From NCBI GenBank assembly GCA_042663485.1, contig JBHTAF010000001.1: DNA of 64,000 nt; one strand, given 5' to 3'. Source of the stretch: Natronosalvus sp042663485 (lineage in GTDB: Archaea; Halobacteriota; Halobacteria; Halobacteriales; Natrialbaceae). The stretch's first letter is position 1. Each line of letters opens with the position of its first letter. Shown here piece by piece: positions 16,801 to 25,070 of the stretch. The notes below the pieces were generated by a model. The model saw nothing but the letters and a program-made list of their open reading frames with translations. It searched no databases and had not been told where the DNA came from. A program made the translations under genes and the position numbers.

Positions 16801-17082
16801 GAGTGGACGGTCGACGAGGAGTACGGCGACGTCGAGGCGACGACGCCGGCGTCGAACGGTGGCACGCACGTCTACTTCGGCCTCGAGGACGCTCAATCGG
16901 TCTCCGAGAACCTCACGCACTTCGCGGAGGCTCCCGACGACCTACTCGACACCGGTGAGTACACGTTTGGACCGATCGCCGTCTCGCGTGACACCGGTGA
17001 CGACGGGACGCTCACCGACCGCGAGTGGATTCTGGTCGGTGGTACCGATCGCGACGTGACCGTCGTCGCGGAGGACATCTGA
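13873..17082 (+). CDS. Tat-exported M14 zinc carboxypeptidase, 1069 aa
   Basis: A twin-arginine signal (Asn-Arg-Arg-Asp-Phe-Val-Arg-Leu, residues 24-31) precedes a hydrophobic run and a likely cleavage region. The M14 catalytic domain shows His244-Gly-Leu-Glu247 and His386 as zinc ligands, Asn328-Arg329 in the Asp-Thr-Asn-Arg substrate motif, and a probable catalytic Glu496. The C-terminal half holds beta-rich domains: one near 590-700 resembling a pre-peptidase or pilin-like sandwich, then a GATase-like fold near 710-900. The protein would act outside the cell on peptide C-termini. ATG 13873 or the adjacent 13876 is the start. It is unusually long for this family because of the C-terminal domains. 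Confidence 0.8.
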   Translation: MMEHEHDANDTHEAEATFDTVPINRRDFVRLSAALGGVLALPGNAIADLEDSAMTDEYEYVVNHTPDDYAVATLIQFEEESGIDDLLGLDLEVEIDDDWILEEPPAAYAQLTTAEAEEVLEIPTAEELSYTPGSNPFWRLGYYPLGVFPAPHRAVDFIDYEQMISGMEYLESEHAERLNFYALADAENPHDVEFGTSPGHHNRLTDRYDPKDLHVAEITNDIDEIRGTEEFENRQKVMFEASMHGLERAGPEACYRFIERVLTGREQEFERLLDDCVLIILSCNPDGWVARSPQYDSGWQTGGPGATHPRLPAAPLHERGNAEVYDTNRQYPTVGWIDPSHHPGEPDEDRWAEDNPHDIIDKVPDAMGVVEHFRGYENLTHGADLHAMFWNSDFILGLINQIEYTQNEFHDLYEMNRTLETNLEEAMDDWETLAEVQEEATGKFNPEVLMPTLPETAYDYSTIWDTIGYTITGGLIGFMGASEDLGGLDVTTMAFEMAYSHMIGGNVYNPELADKWVTGYIAAMKTMTDYALRDVDSEVVTRDGEPTEIAYVTTDELTRSSDDLSFLQDDDTDSGGTELASTEHELVVDAESTETLTFDVADDLHTLSVHAHAPYGLVDVVLRDPNGNEVRSYRPSTFNGDRHHHIPPMVVKEPAGGEWTLDVESLMTEEATKLHAHVGTLQSEADNPDPRDALGFEQQEYEVTPLAFFDDFEAENELLTTVALTPEEVAEAGVDADHLVVVHDDRGDDPEGYAAAIDDFVESGGNLVVTDTGLHLLADLEAAPGIGEGDVIDETFGVSHLEEKDEEHPLLTDTRPIQRMTWKVAPLGYPYANDAPMTLLDAEAFETSGGTVAGTTDDLVSGGSIFTDSEEWRGIHAIGGVFPPASQQELHPFGLKNYVLSYFGFTVLINALGMEQRRFVNGEVVRTIGDREQGPPFAVDGDREDSGSVFTGGQTNRTELDVEATEPVLVRDTVPEEWTVDEEYGDVEATTPASNGGTHVYFGLEDAQSVSENLTHFAEAPDDLLDTGEYTFGPIAVSRDTGDDGTLTDREWILVGGTDRDVTVVAEDI

Positions 17083-17185
17083 TCGTGACGGGGACGGGGC
17101 ACTCACGCGTGCTTCGACGCGCCGCCGGTTCCTGACACTCGTCGGCGCGTCGGGCGTCGCTGCGGCCAATAGAGGCTCAACTCAG

Positions 17186-17425
17186 ATGACCGTTTTCGGT
17201 ACGTTCAGCGATAGGATTATCTCCGACTACGGCGAGTACGTCCTTGTGACTACCAGGGACGAAGAGGACGGATCCGGACGAGCGCCCCGGACGGGGATGT
17301 CGATTGGGCTCGTACTCGGCGTCGCCATCGGCGTCGCGATGGACGAGTTGGCTATCGGTATCGCTCTCGGAATCGTCCTCGGTGCGAGCATCGACGCCGG
17401 CTGGCCGGAAAATCAGCAGTCGTAG
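17186..17425 (+). CDS. Small glycine-zipper membrane protein, 79 aa
   Basis: The C-terminal 45 residues hold two hydrophobic stretches with Gly every fourth residue (Ile-Gly-Leu-Val-Leu-Gly-Val-Ala-Ile-Gly and Ile-Ala-Leu-Gly-Ile-Val-Leu-Gly), separated by Met-Asp-Glu-Leu. This is the pattern of small haloarchaeal membrane proteins of unknown role. Residues 1-35 are polar. The frame is open upstream through a Tat-signal-like stretch (17114-17185), so the N-terminus may be a fusion to a decayed gene. The start at ATG 17186 is uncertain; ATG 17298 would give only the membrane part. Confidence 0.55.
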   Translation: MTVFGTFSDRIISDYGEYVLVTTRDEEDGSGRAPRTGMSIGLVLGVAIGVAMDELAIGIALGIVLGASIDAGWPENQQS

Positions 17426-17676
17426 GTCGTCCATCGGCTCGAGTGGCAACGGTAGCGAACAGAACCACCTCGCGCTCCAGCGACGAGGCTCGCTGTCACC
17501 TCTCGACCCGACACCGATGAGCAAACCTCGAGCCGCCGTAGGAAACAGTCTCCATCGACGGTCTCTCGGCTCGTCGTGACGGTCGTCTCCGTCGCCGAAA
17601 AGCTTCTTTTGCGTAGCAGGGGTGCGACGTGTACGCGCGCTGTCGAGAAGCCGAGTCGTGCCTCGCGGAGGACTCC
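17426..17676. other. Intergenic, promoter region of nuoCD
   Basis: No gene is seen. The stretch separates the glycine-zipper gene from nuoCD and should contain the nuoCD promoter; no clear TATA box was recognised. Confidence 0.3.
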
Positions 17677-19362
17677 ATGAACGAACAATCAACGTACCAG
17701 AAGGGTCGGATTCCGCCCGATTTCGACCACGTCAGAAGAGACCTCGTCGACGAGAACCGGGTCGCTGAGTTACTCGAGGAGTACACCATCGGCCGAGACA
17801 ACCACAAGAATGCGCCCACGTTCGTGATTCGCCCCGATCAGGTCCAGAAGGCGCTCACCACCCTACGCGACGAGGCGGGGTTCGATCACCTCTCGCTGAT
17901 CACGCCCCAGGAGTACGAGGACCGCTACGAGTCGAACATCCACCTGACGAAGTACGACCGGCGGACGCACGAGGTGACGCTGGTAGTTCCCCTCCCGAAA
18001 GACGAACCGGTCTGTCAGAGCGCCGAACCCGTCTTCCGCACCGCGGATTGGCACGAGCGCGAGGCGTTCGACCTGGTCGGAATCCGGTACGATGACCACC
18101 CCGACCTTCGCCGAATACTCCTGCCCGAGACGTGGCAGGGGCACCCGCTCTCGCTGGACTACGACCAGGACAAGCCCCAGGTCGTCGACCTGGCGGAACA
18201 CGTGAACCCGCTCCTGTCCGACCATCACGACGCGGACACGGAAACGATGTTCATCAACGTCGGCCCCCACCACCCCGCGACCCACGGTGTCCTCCACTTG
18301 AAGTCCGTCCTCGATGGAGAAACGGTCGTCGACGTCGACCCCGACGTCGGTTACCTCCACCGCTGCGAGGAGCAGATGTGCCAGCAGGGCACCTACCGCT
18401 ACCAGATCATCCCGTACTCCAACCGGTGGCACTACACGTCGAACCTCCCCAACGAGTGGGCCGTCGCCCGCGCCATCGAGGATCTGGCAGACCTCGAGGT
18501 CCCCGAGTACGCGCAGGTGTTGCGGACGATGACGACCGAACTCGGTCGGATGCTGGGTCACTTCCTCGCCGTCGGCACGTTCGCCCTCGACGTGTACGGC
18601 GATTTCACGGCCATCTTCCAGTACGCGTTCCGCGACCGCGAGGTCGTCCAAGACATCCTCGAGGACCTCACCGGCCAGCGGATGATGTTCTACTACTTCC
18701 GCCTGGGTGGGGTCGCCTGGGATCTGCCCGAACCCCGCGAGGACTTCATCGAGAAAACGCGGAATTTCCTCGACGGACTCCCGCGGAAGATGAACGAGTA
18801 CGACGCCCTCCTCACGAGCAACGAGGTCTATCAAATCCGGACCGTCGACACCGGCATCCTCGAGCCGGAGGTGGCGAAGGACTACGGCTGCACCGGACCA
18901 ATCGCGAGGGGGTCGGGCGTCGACTACGACCTCCGGCGGGACGACCCGTACGGCTACTACCCGGAACTCGAGTGGGACGTCGTCACCGAAGACGGCTGTG
19001 ACAACTACTCGCGCGTGCTCGTACGTCTGGGAGAGGTCGAAGAGAGCGCCAAGATCGTCGAGCAGTGTCTGGACCTGATCGAAGACTGGCCCGAGGACGA
19101 ACGGACCGTGCAGAGTAACGTCCCCAGGACGATCAAACCGCCGGCGGACGCCGAGACCTATCGAGCGGTCGAAATCAGCACGGGTGAACTCGGCGTGTAC
19201 ATACGGTCGGACGGCTCTAACTCGCCAGCCCGGTTCAAGATCCGAAGCCCGTGTTTCCACAATCTGTCCGCGTTCCCGGAGATGGCCGAGGGGGAGTACG
19301 TCGCGGACATGATCGCCACGCTGGGCAGCCTCGACATCGTGCTCGGGAGCGTCGACAGGTGA
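17677..19362 (+). CDS. nuoCD: NADH dehydrogenase-like fused subunit C/D, unlinked copy, 561 aa
   Basis: Residues 1-170 match the 30-kDa (NuoC) subunit, with a Glu-Arg-Glu-Ala-Phe-Asp-Leu-Val-Gly-Ile signature. Residues 185-561 match the 49-kDa (NuoD) subunit: His-His-Pro-Ala-Thr-His-Gly-Val-Leu, Gly-Tyr-Leu-His-Arg-Cys-Glu-Glu, and a Tyr in Arg-Trp-His-Tyr at the quinone site. In complex I this subunit binds quinone and touches the terminal iron-sulfur cluster. Several usually constant positions differ (for example Cys-Glu-Glu-Gln for Phe-Glu-Lys). No other nuo gene is nearby, so it looks like a divergent paralogue rather than the operon copy. ATG 17677 is chosen over an upstream extension. 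Confidence 0.85.
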   Translation: MNEQSTYQKGRIPPDFDHVRRDLVDENRVAELLEEYTIGRDNHKNAPTFVIRPDQVQKALTTLRDEAGFDHLSLITPQEYEDRYESNIHLTKYDRRTHEVTLVVPLPKDEPVCQSAEPVFRTADWHEREAFDLVGIRYDDHPDLRRILLPETWQGHPLSLDYDQDKPQVVDLAEHVNPLLSDHHDADTETMFINVGPHHPATHGVLHLKSVLDGETVVDVDPDVGYLHRCEEQMCQQGTYRYQIIPYSNRWHYTSNLPNEWAVARAIEDLADLEVPEYAQVLRTMTTELGRMLGHFLAVGTFALDVYGDFTAIFQYAFRDREVVQDILEDLTGQRMMFYYFRLGGVAWDLPEPREDFIEKTRNFLDGLPRKMNEYDALLTSNEVYQIRTVDTGILEPEVAKDYGCTGPIARGSGVDYDLRRDDPYGYYPELEWDVVTEDGCDNYSRVLVRLGEVEESAKIVEQCLDLIEDWPEDERTVQSNVPRTIKPPADAETYRAVEISTGELGVYIRSDGSNSPARFKIRSPCFHNLSAFPEMAEGEYVADMIATLGSLDIVLGSVDR

Positions 19363-19459
19363 CAGGTCCGCGAGAAATGACGGTGCGGATGCGGTGGCTG
19401 CACTTTCAACCCGGTGATCGATGGGGACAATCGTCGCAAATACAGGCGGAGGAATTTCG

Positions 19460-20218
19460 ATGACGCAATCCGTAACCGCCGAACACCGATCCGCGAAGAC
19501 CGGTTCGACCGCAATCGATCGACCCTTCTGGACGCGCCTCGCGAGCATCGTCGCCGGCGGAACGCTCCTGGCGATCGGGGTGAGAAAGCGTTCGCTCGGC
19601 GGAGCGATAGCCGCGGGCGTCGGCGCCCTGCTCTGTTATCGGGGTCTCGCGGCGCGCGACGGGAGTCGATCCGCTCTCGAGTCGGAACCGGACGACGAGC
19701 GGAGACGCGACGCGCGGTTCTCCGGCGCGGCCCCGGCGGTAGAGCGTTCGATCACGATCGACCGATCGCCGGAGGAACTCTTCGAGCGGTGGCGCGACCC
19801 CGACACCGTGACGAGGGTTCTCGGGCCGGTCGTCGACGTCACCGCGGACGATCCGGACGTCTGGACGTGGCGAATCGCCGGCCCATTCGACCGGCAGTGG
19901 ACCTGGAAGACGGAGGTCGTCGAATCGGAGCCCGGTACGTTTATCGGCTGGGAGTCGCACGACGACGCGGCGATCCCGAGCTGGGGTACCGTTCGATTCC
20001 GGCCCGCGCCCGCGGACCGCGGAACGGTCGTCACGCTCGATCTGAATTTCGATCCCCCCGGCGGGGCGCTCGGTGACGCGGCGGTGAACCGCGGCGGGAT
20101 CATTCCCGCCACGCTCGTGACGAAGACTCTTCGGCGATTCAAGGCCCTCATCGAGACGGGTGAGATCCCCACGCTCGAGCGAAACCCCTCCGCGCGCGGC
20201 TACGGTGATCTGGTATGA
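19460..20218 (+). CDS. SRPBCC-family protein with N-terminal membrane segment, 252 aa
   Basis: Residues 22-60 are hydrophobic and Gly/Ala-rich, giving one or two membrane segments of the YgaP/DUF2892 style. Residues 95-235 fit the SRPBCC (START-like, polyketide cyclase) fold: Ser-Ile-Thr-Ile-Asp-Arg-Ser-Pro-Glu-Glu-Leu-Phe, Trp-Thr-Trp-Arg-Ile, and Trp-Glu-Ser. GGAGGAA before ATG 19460 decides this start. Its stop overlaps the start of the alcohol dehydrogenase gene by 4 nt, so translation is coupled. It may bind a hydrophobic ligand, but the ligand is unknown. Confidence 0.75.
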   Translation: MTQSVTAEHRSAKTGSTAIDRPFWTRLASIVAGGTLLAIGVRKRSLGGAIAAGVGALLCYRGLAARDGSRSALESEPDDERRRDARFSGAAPAVERSITIDRSPEELFERWRDPDTVTRVLGPVVDVTADDPDVWTWRIAGPFDRQWTWKTEVVESEPGTFIGWESHDDAAIPSWGTVRFRPAPADRGTVVTLDLNFDPPGGALGDAAVNRGGIIPATLVTKTLRRFKALIETGEIPTLERNPSARGYGDLV

Positions 20219-21384
20219 GAGCGCTCTGTTGGCACGACGTCAACGACCTGCGGGTGAACGACGTTCCGGAGCCCGAGATCGTCAACCCGCGGGACGTCGT
20301 GCTCCGGGTGACGAAGACGACGGCCTGCGGCTCGGACCTGCACTTCATCGACGGCTACCTGCCGACGATGCGCCAGGGCGACGTCATCGGCCACGAATTC
20401 ATGGGTGAGGTGGCGGAGGTCGGGCCGAGCGTGTCGGACCTCGAGCGAGGCGACCGGGTCGTCGTCCCGTCGTTCATCGGCTGCGGGAACTGCGGCTACT
20501 GCGCGGACGATCTCTGGTCGCTGTGTGACAACACGAACCCGAATCCGGAACTACAGGAACCGATCCTGGGTGACGTGACCGCCGGTATCTACGGATACAC
20601 GCACGCCTTCGGCGGATACGCCGGGTCCCACGCCGAGTACGTTCGCGTCCCGCACGCCGACGAGAACTGCTTTCACGTACCCGACGAACTGGACGACGAG
20701 CAGGCGCTGTTCGCCTCCGACGCGTGGGCGACCGGCTACATGGGCGCCGACTTCTGTGACATCGAAGACGGGGACACGGTCGCCGTGTGGGGCTGCGGCG
20801 GCGTCGGGCTGATGGCCCAGCAGAGCGCGAAACTCATGGGCGCCGAACGCGTGATCGGGATCGATCGCTTTCCCGAACGGCTACGGCTCGCGCGAACTGA
20901 GGCCGGCGCCGAGACCGTCGACTACACCGACGTCGACAGCGTCGTCGACGAACTCGACGCTCGAACCGGCGGTCGCGGCCCCGACGCGTGTATAGACGCC
21001 GTCGGGATGGAGGCCCACGGCACGGGCGTCGCTCACGCCTACGACCGGCTCAAACAACGACTCAAACTCCACACCGACCGCGGGGAGGCGCTCCGACAGG
21101 CCATCGTCGCCTGTCGGAAGGGCGGCACCCTCTCGATTCTCGGCGTCTACGGACTGATGGACAAGTTCCCCCTGGGAATCGTCACGAACAAAGGGCTCAC
21201 CGTCCGAACCGCCCAGCAGCACGGCCAACGCTACGTCCCACGGCTGCTCGAACACGCTGCCGAGGGCGAGATGGACCCGTCGTATCTGGCGACGCACGAA
21301 CTCTCCCTCGAGGACGCACCTCGCGGGTACGAACTGTTCAAACACAAGAAAGACGGGTGCGTGCGGCCGGTCTTCACCCCCTGA
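20215..21384 (+). CDS. Zinc-dependent alcohol dehydrogenase, formaldehyde-dehydrogenase-like, 389 aa
   Basis: The protein is a medium-chain dehydrogenase. A catalytic-zinc segment Cys-Gly-Ser-Asp-Leu-His lies near residue 38 and Gly-His-Glu-Phe-Met-Gly near residue 60. A structural-zinc lobe, Cys-Gly-Asn-Cys-Gly-Tyr-Cys with a later Cys, spans about 86-103, and the nucleotide fold Gly-Cys-Gly-Gly-Val-Gly is near 195. The Ala-Val-Gly-Met-Glu-Ala-His-Gly stretch and the insertion near 270 resemble glutathione-independent formaldehyde dehydrogenase (FdhA type). It would oxidise an alcohol or aldehyde with NAD(P)+. ATGA overlap links it to the SRPBCC gene. The exact substrate is not determined. 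Confidence 0.85.
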   Translation: MRALCWHDVNDLRVNDVPEPEIVNPRDVVLRVTKTTACGSDLHFIDGYLPTMRQGDVIGHEFMGEVAEVGPSVSDLERGDRVVVPSFIGCGNCGYCADDLWSLCDNTNPNPELQEPILGDVTAGIYGYTHAFGGYAGSHAEYVRVPHADENCFHVPDELDDEQALFASDAWATGYMGADFCDIEDGDTVAVWGCGGVGLMAQQSAKLMGAERVIGIDRFPERLRLARTEAGAETVDYTDVDSVVDELDARTGGRGPDACIDAVGMEAHGTGVAHAYDRLKQRLKLHTDRGEALRQAIVACRKGGTLSILGVYGLMDKFPLGIVTNKGLTVRTAQQHGQRYVPRLLEHAAEGEMDPSYLATHELSLEDAPRGYELFKHKKDGCVRPVFTP

Positions 21385-21393
21385 GCATCCAGG

Positions 21394-23526
21394 CTACGTC
21401 TCGTCGTCGGATTCGTTGCCGTCAGTTTCGTTGTCGTCAGCACCCTCGCCCTCCTCTTCGTCCTCGTCGATTGGCTCGTCCTGGGTGTCCTCGGTCGCCT
21501 CCTCGTCCGCCTCCTGTTCGTCAGCCCCGTCATCGGGTACCGAGATGTCGTCTCCCTCGTCCGGTGACACGATCTTCATGACGACTCCCGTGTCGCCCGA
21601 CGGAACACCCTCCCGGTTCGCGAGGACGTACACGTTACCGTCGCCGTCCTGGCCGAACTGCCGAACGAAGTAGGGGAAGGAACCGTCGTCGGTCCCCGAG
21701 ACCTGGAGTTCTTCCATCTCCCAGAGTTCGTCACGGGGTATGGCCTCGACGTCCTCCTCGCCGTCAGCATCGTCGCTCGAGTTGGTATCCGTCGTCTCGT
21801 CGTCATCCGAACTTCCGTCGTCCTCCGAACCTCCGTTGTCGTCCGAATCCCCGTCGATAGGCTCGGACGCCGCGAGGAGTCGACCCGCCGGCGCCTGGCG
21901 CGCCGGATCAGCCGTCCAGTCGCCGAAGACGTACTTGCCTTGCAACTCCTCGAGCTGGTCGGCCTCGTACACGTGACCGCCGATGATCGTGATCCCGACC
22001 GTCTCGCCCTCGTAGACGTGGGGGTACTCGACGATCGGGTCCTGCAGTTCTTGCCCGTTGTACGGCGGTTCGTCGGGAGCGGCGTCCGGACAGTCTGCGG
22101 GCGGATCGCTCGGGCTATCCGTACTGAAGCAGTGGGTCCCCTCCTTGACGTTCCAGCCGTAGTTGCCGCCAGCCTCGACGAGGTTCGCCTCCTCGTAGAG
22201 GTCCTGCCCGGCGTCGGAGACGAACAGTCGCCCATCGCTGTCGAACGAGATGCCGAACGGGTTCCGGAATCCCCACGCGTAGTACTCGTCGATGGCGTCG
22301 TCTACGTCGACCAGAGGGTTGTCGTCCGGGACGGCGTAGGGTTTGTCGTCGCCCTCCGCGTCGACGTCGATCCGATGGATGCCGCCGAGGAGAGTATCGG
22401 TGACGTTCTGTCCGTTTCCGCCCGCGTTCTCGTCGTACCAGTCCTCGAGGTGGCCCTCCATGTCGTCGTTCGCGCCGCCGCCGTCGCCCATCGGCACGTA
22501 CAGGTAGCCGTCGGGTCCGAAGGCCATCGGGCCCGCGTCGTGGTTGTACTGCGGTTTCTGGAACTCTAGGAGGACGGTCTCCGAGTCCGGGTCGCCTTCA
22601 CTCCGGTCGCTCGACGCGTGGAACTCCGAGATGACTTCGACGTGACTCCAGCCATCGGCCGTCTCGTCGTTCGGCGGCGCGCTATAGTGAACGAAGAAGC
22701 GACAGTTCTCGGCGAAGTTCGGGTGGACTTCCACGCCGAGGAGACCCCGTTCGTCGTAGTCCTGGTTCGGATCGGCGTACGATCCTTCGAACGTCCCGAG
22801 TTCGACCAGCCGGTCGCTCACGTCGAGGAACGGTTCCTCCCGCCGTCCGTCGCCATCGACGAGCCAGAGCTCGCCCGTTTGATCGGCGACGAGGTACTGG
22901 TCCTGGTCCTGGTCCTGGCCCCCACCGATCACGGCAAAGTCGGTCGGCGCCGTCAGGCCCTCCGCGACCGACTGGAGCCCGATTTCGACCCCCGGATCGA
23001 AGAACGCCGGCACTTCGCCGTCTTCCGATTCGTCACCGGTTTCGTCGTCGGTTTCACCGCCGATCGAGACCTCCCCGCGCATCGTCCCCGCGTGCGGTTC
23101 ACAGTAGTACTCCGCCATCTCGCTCGTCGCCTCGAACTCGAGCGTCTGGGTCTCCCCTTCCTCGGCCAGGAGTTCGGTGCGCTCGAGTTCCTCGCCATCG
23201 CCGTCGACGATGACGATGTTGTGCGCCTGGCCGTCGAGATTCTCCCACGTGAGTTCGTAGGTCGCCCCCTCCTCGAGTTCCAGCGTGGGATTGGTTTCGC
23301 CTTCGAGCGCGTCCGGCGCGATTCCTTGCCACCCGCTCGTCTCGCCCCCGAGTTCGATCAGCTCGCTCTCCTGGGCGAGGGTCGTATTACCGACCGCGGC
23401 GAAACCGCCGGCGGCGGCAGTCGCTTGCAGCAGTCGTCGCCGCGTGGTCGGCCACCACCGGGAGTTCTCGGTTCCCGCGGAATCGTACGGACGGGTCGGT
23501 CGCTCGTCGCCTGGCTGTTCGCTCAT
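21394..23526 (-). CDS. Tat-exported cupredoxin-PQQ glucose/sorbosone dehydrogenase fusion, 710 aa
   Basis: A twin-arginine signal (Thr-Arg-Arg-Arg-Leu-Leu, residues 28-33) is followed by a halocyanin-like type-1 copper domain (about 52-158) with ligands His102, Cys142, His145 and Met149. Residues 185-650 form a beta-propeller of the soluble glucose/sorbosone dehydrogenase family: Glu-Arg-Gly-Leu-Leu-Gly-Val, Asp-Gly-Tyr-Leu-Tyr-Val-Pro-Met-Gly-Asp-Gly, and Trp-Gly-Phe-Arg-Asn-Pro-Phe-Gly. An Asp/Ser-rich insert lies near 565-600 and a strongly acidic tail ends the protein. The copper domain could take electrons from the sugar-oxidising propeller. ATG 23526 is preferred over a longer frame to 23568. 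Confidence 0.85.
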   Translation of the reverse strand: MSEQPGDERPTRPYDSAGTENSRWWPTTRRRLLQATAAAGGFAAVGNTTLAQESELIELGGETSGWQGIAPDALEGETNPTLELEEGATYELTWENLDGQAHNIVIVDGDGEELERTELLAEEGETQTLEFEATSEMAEYYCEPHAGTMRGEVSIGGETDDETGDESEDGEVPAFFDPGVEIGLQSVAEGLTAPTDFAVIGGGQDQDQDQYLVADQTGELWLVDGDGRREEPFLDVSDRLVELGTFEGSYADPNQDYDERGLLGVEVHPNFAENCRFFVHYSAPPNDETADGWSHVEVISEFHASSDRSEGDPDSETVLLEFQKPQYNHDAGPMAFGPDGYLYVPMGDGGGANDDMEGHLEDWYDENAGGNGQNVTDTLLGGIHRIDVDAEGDDKPYAVPDDNPLVDVDDAIDEYYAWGFRNPFGISFDSDGRLFVSDAGQDLYEEANLVEAGGNYGWNVKEGTHCFSTDSPSDPPADCPDAAPDEPPYNGQELQDPIVEYPHVYEGETVGITIIGGHVYEADQLEELQGKYVFGDWTADPARQAPAGRLLAASEPIDGDSDDNGGSEDDGSSDDDETTDTNSSDDADGEEDVEAIPRDELWEMEELQVSGTDDGSFPYFVRQFGQDGDGNVYVLANREGVPSGDTGVVMKIVSPDEGDDISVPDDGADEQEADEEATEDTQDEPIDEDEEEGEGADDNETDGNESDDET

Positions 23527-23933
23527 AACGCTCGACACGGCGAGGGACGAATGGATAAACGCCACCAATCATTCCCGTACTTTTCTCGTTCAATCGGTTG
23601 TTGTCCCTGGACTGTACGAAGAGCACAGGTGGACGCAGACGTAACGTCGAGTTACACGATGCCGTCGTCGAATCCGGTCCGTCGCGGCCGACTACCCGGT
23701 CGATCCTTCCGGCGATCGTATTGCACCACTTCTCGCCTCCAGAACGAACGAAACAGCGCGTTTACCGGAATACATCGATTGGACTATCGACGGCGACGGG
23801 CCCTGACCGTGATCGAAGTCGACGCCGTCGTGGATGTCGATGGCCGCTCGCACTCCCCGCGGGACGGCCGAAGCAGCAGAGAGGGGAATATAAACGTAAC
23901 TCGAGCACGTTGACGTCACAAGAGTGAACGTAG
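23527..23933 (+). promoter_or_regulatory. Divergent intergenic region with TATA box for the MetE-like gene
   Basis: AATATAAAC at 23887-23895 is a good TATA box about 39-47 nt before ATG 23934. The remaining sequence should also contain the promoter of the minus-strand dehydrogenase, but no clear box was found. No gene is seen, only a non-conserved antisense open frame. Confidence 0.5.
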
Positions 23934-25070
23934 ATGTCCAGTGATCTCTCCATCCAGACGACGCACGTCGGAAGTCTTCCCCGGTCGGACGCCCTCCGCG
24001 AAGTGTTGCGCCGCGACGACGATTCACGTTCAGAGGCGTTCGAAGCCGCCGTCGGCGAGGCGGTCCGCGACGTGGTTCGCAAACAGGCCGAAGCAGGGAT
24101 CGACGTCGCGAACGACGGCGAACAGAGTCGACTCGCGTACTCGGTCGACGTGACGAACCGCCTCTCCGGGTACTCAGATCGCTTCGCCGAGCGCGACCTG
24201 CCGGCAGACCTCGAGGAGTATCCCGAGTTCGCCGAACACGCACTGGGTGACATCGACAACATCGGCGGACCGATCGCCACGGGCCCCATCGAGTACGTCG
24301 GGGAGGAGGCCCTCGAGCGAGACCTGACTCGCTTCGACGAGGCAGTCGAGGAGACGGGCGTTTCCTTCAGTGATCGATTCCACACCGCGCCGTCGCCGGG
24401 GGCCGTGCTCCGGTTCACCGACTCGACGTATCACGACTCGAACGAGGAGTACATCTTCGACCTCGCGGAGTCGCTCCAGACCGAGTACGAGATCATCGTC
24501 GACAGCGGCGCCCAGTTACAGATCGACGCGCCGGAGCTGCTCGCCGGGTTCACGATCACCTACAAGGACGCCTCGACCGACGAGTTTCGCGACCAGGTCG
24601 AGACCTACGTAGAGGCGATCAACGTCGCACTCGGTGACGTCCCGTCCGACCGCGTTCGACTCCACGCCTGCTGGGGAAACTACCCGGGTCCCCACCACCA
24701 CGACGTGGCGCTCGGCGATGTCATCGACAAATTCTACGAGGCCGACGTTTCGGGTCTGGTCGTCGAAGGAGCGAACCCCCGACACAACCACGAGTACCGG
24801 ACGATCGCGGAGCATCCGCTCCCCGACGACTGGACGCTCGTCCCCGGCGTGATCGACGTGAAGACGAACGTCGTCGAGCACCCCGAAGTCGTCGCAGACC
24901 GACTCGAGCGATTCGCCGAGAGCGTCGGTGATCCGTCGCGAATAGTCGCCGGTTGCGACTGTGGCTTCGAGACGGTGATGACTGCGAACCTCGTCTATCC
25001 GGACCTCGTCTGGAAGAAACTCGAGTCGCTCGTCGAGGGTGCGGAACTCGCCTCGAGTCGGCTCGCGTGA
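23934..25070 (+). CDS. Cobalamin-independent methionine synthase-like methyltransferase, 378 aa
   Basis: The frame encodes a single TIM-barrel of the MetE C-terminal type, without the N-terminal MetE half. Zinc ligands can be placed at His244 and Cys246 (Leu-His-Ala-Cys-Trp-Gly-Asn), Glu278 (Val-Val-Glu-Gly-Ala-Asn-Pro-Arg) and Cys341 or Cys343 (Ala-Gly-Cys-Asp-Cys-Gly-Phe-Glu). Such archaeal proteins transfer methyl groups to thiols, and core MetE homologues make methionine. The His-Asn-His-Glu after the Glu ligand suggests a variant substrate. It has its own promoter. Methionine synthesis is possible but not certain. Confidence 0.75.
   Translation: MSSDLSIQTTHVGSLPRSDALREVLRRDDDSRSEAFEAAVGEAVRDVVRKQAEAGIDVANDGEQSRLAYSVDVTNRLSGYSDRFAERDLPADLEEYPEFAEHALGDIDNIGGPIATGPIEYVGEEALERDLTRFDEAVEETGVSFSDRFHTAPSPGAVLRFTDSTYHDSNEEYIFDLAESLQTEYEIIVDSGAQLQIDAPELLAGFTITYKDASTDEFRDQVETYVEAINVALGDVPSDRVRLHACWGNYPGPHHHDVALGDVIDKFYEADVSGLVVEGANPRHNHEYRTIAEHPLPDDWTLVPGVIDVKTNVVEHPEVVADRLERFAESVGDPSRIVAGCDCGFETVMTANLVYPDLVWKKLESLVEGAELASSRLA

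Noticed and set aside
15691..16920. Antisense frame opposite the M14 peptidase
   Set aside because: No start context or domain; the sense gene is continuous with family motifs.
17863..19548. Long antisense open frame opposite nuoCD
   Set aside because: GC-rich codon bias of the real gene leaves the antisense frames open. The product is Val/Asp/Arg-rich without domain signatures.
22618..23913. Plus-strand frame opposite the sugar dehydrogenase gene
   Set aside because: Covers the antisense of well-defined copper and propeller domains; composition is Val/Arg/Phe-rich without structure.
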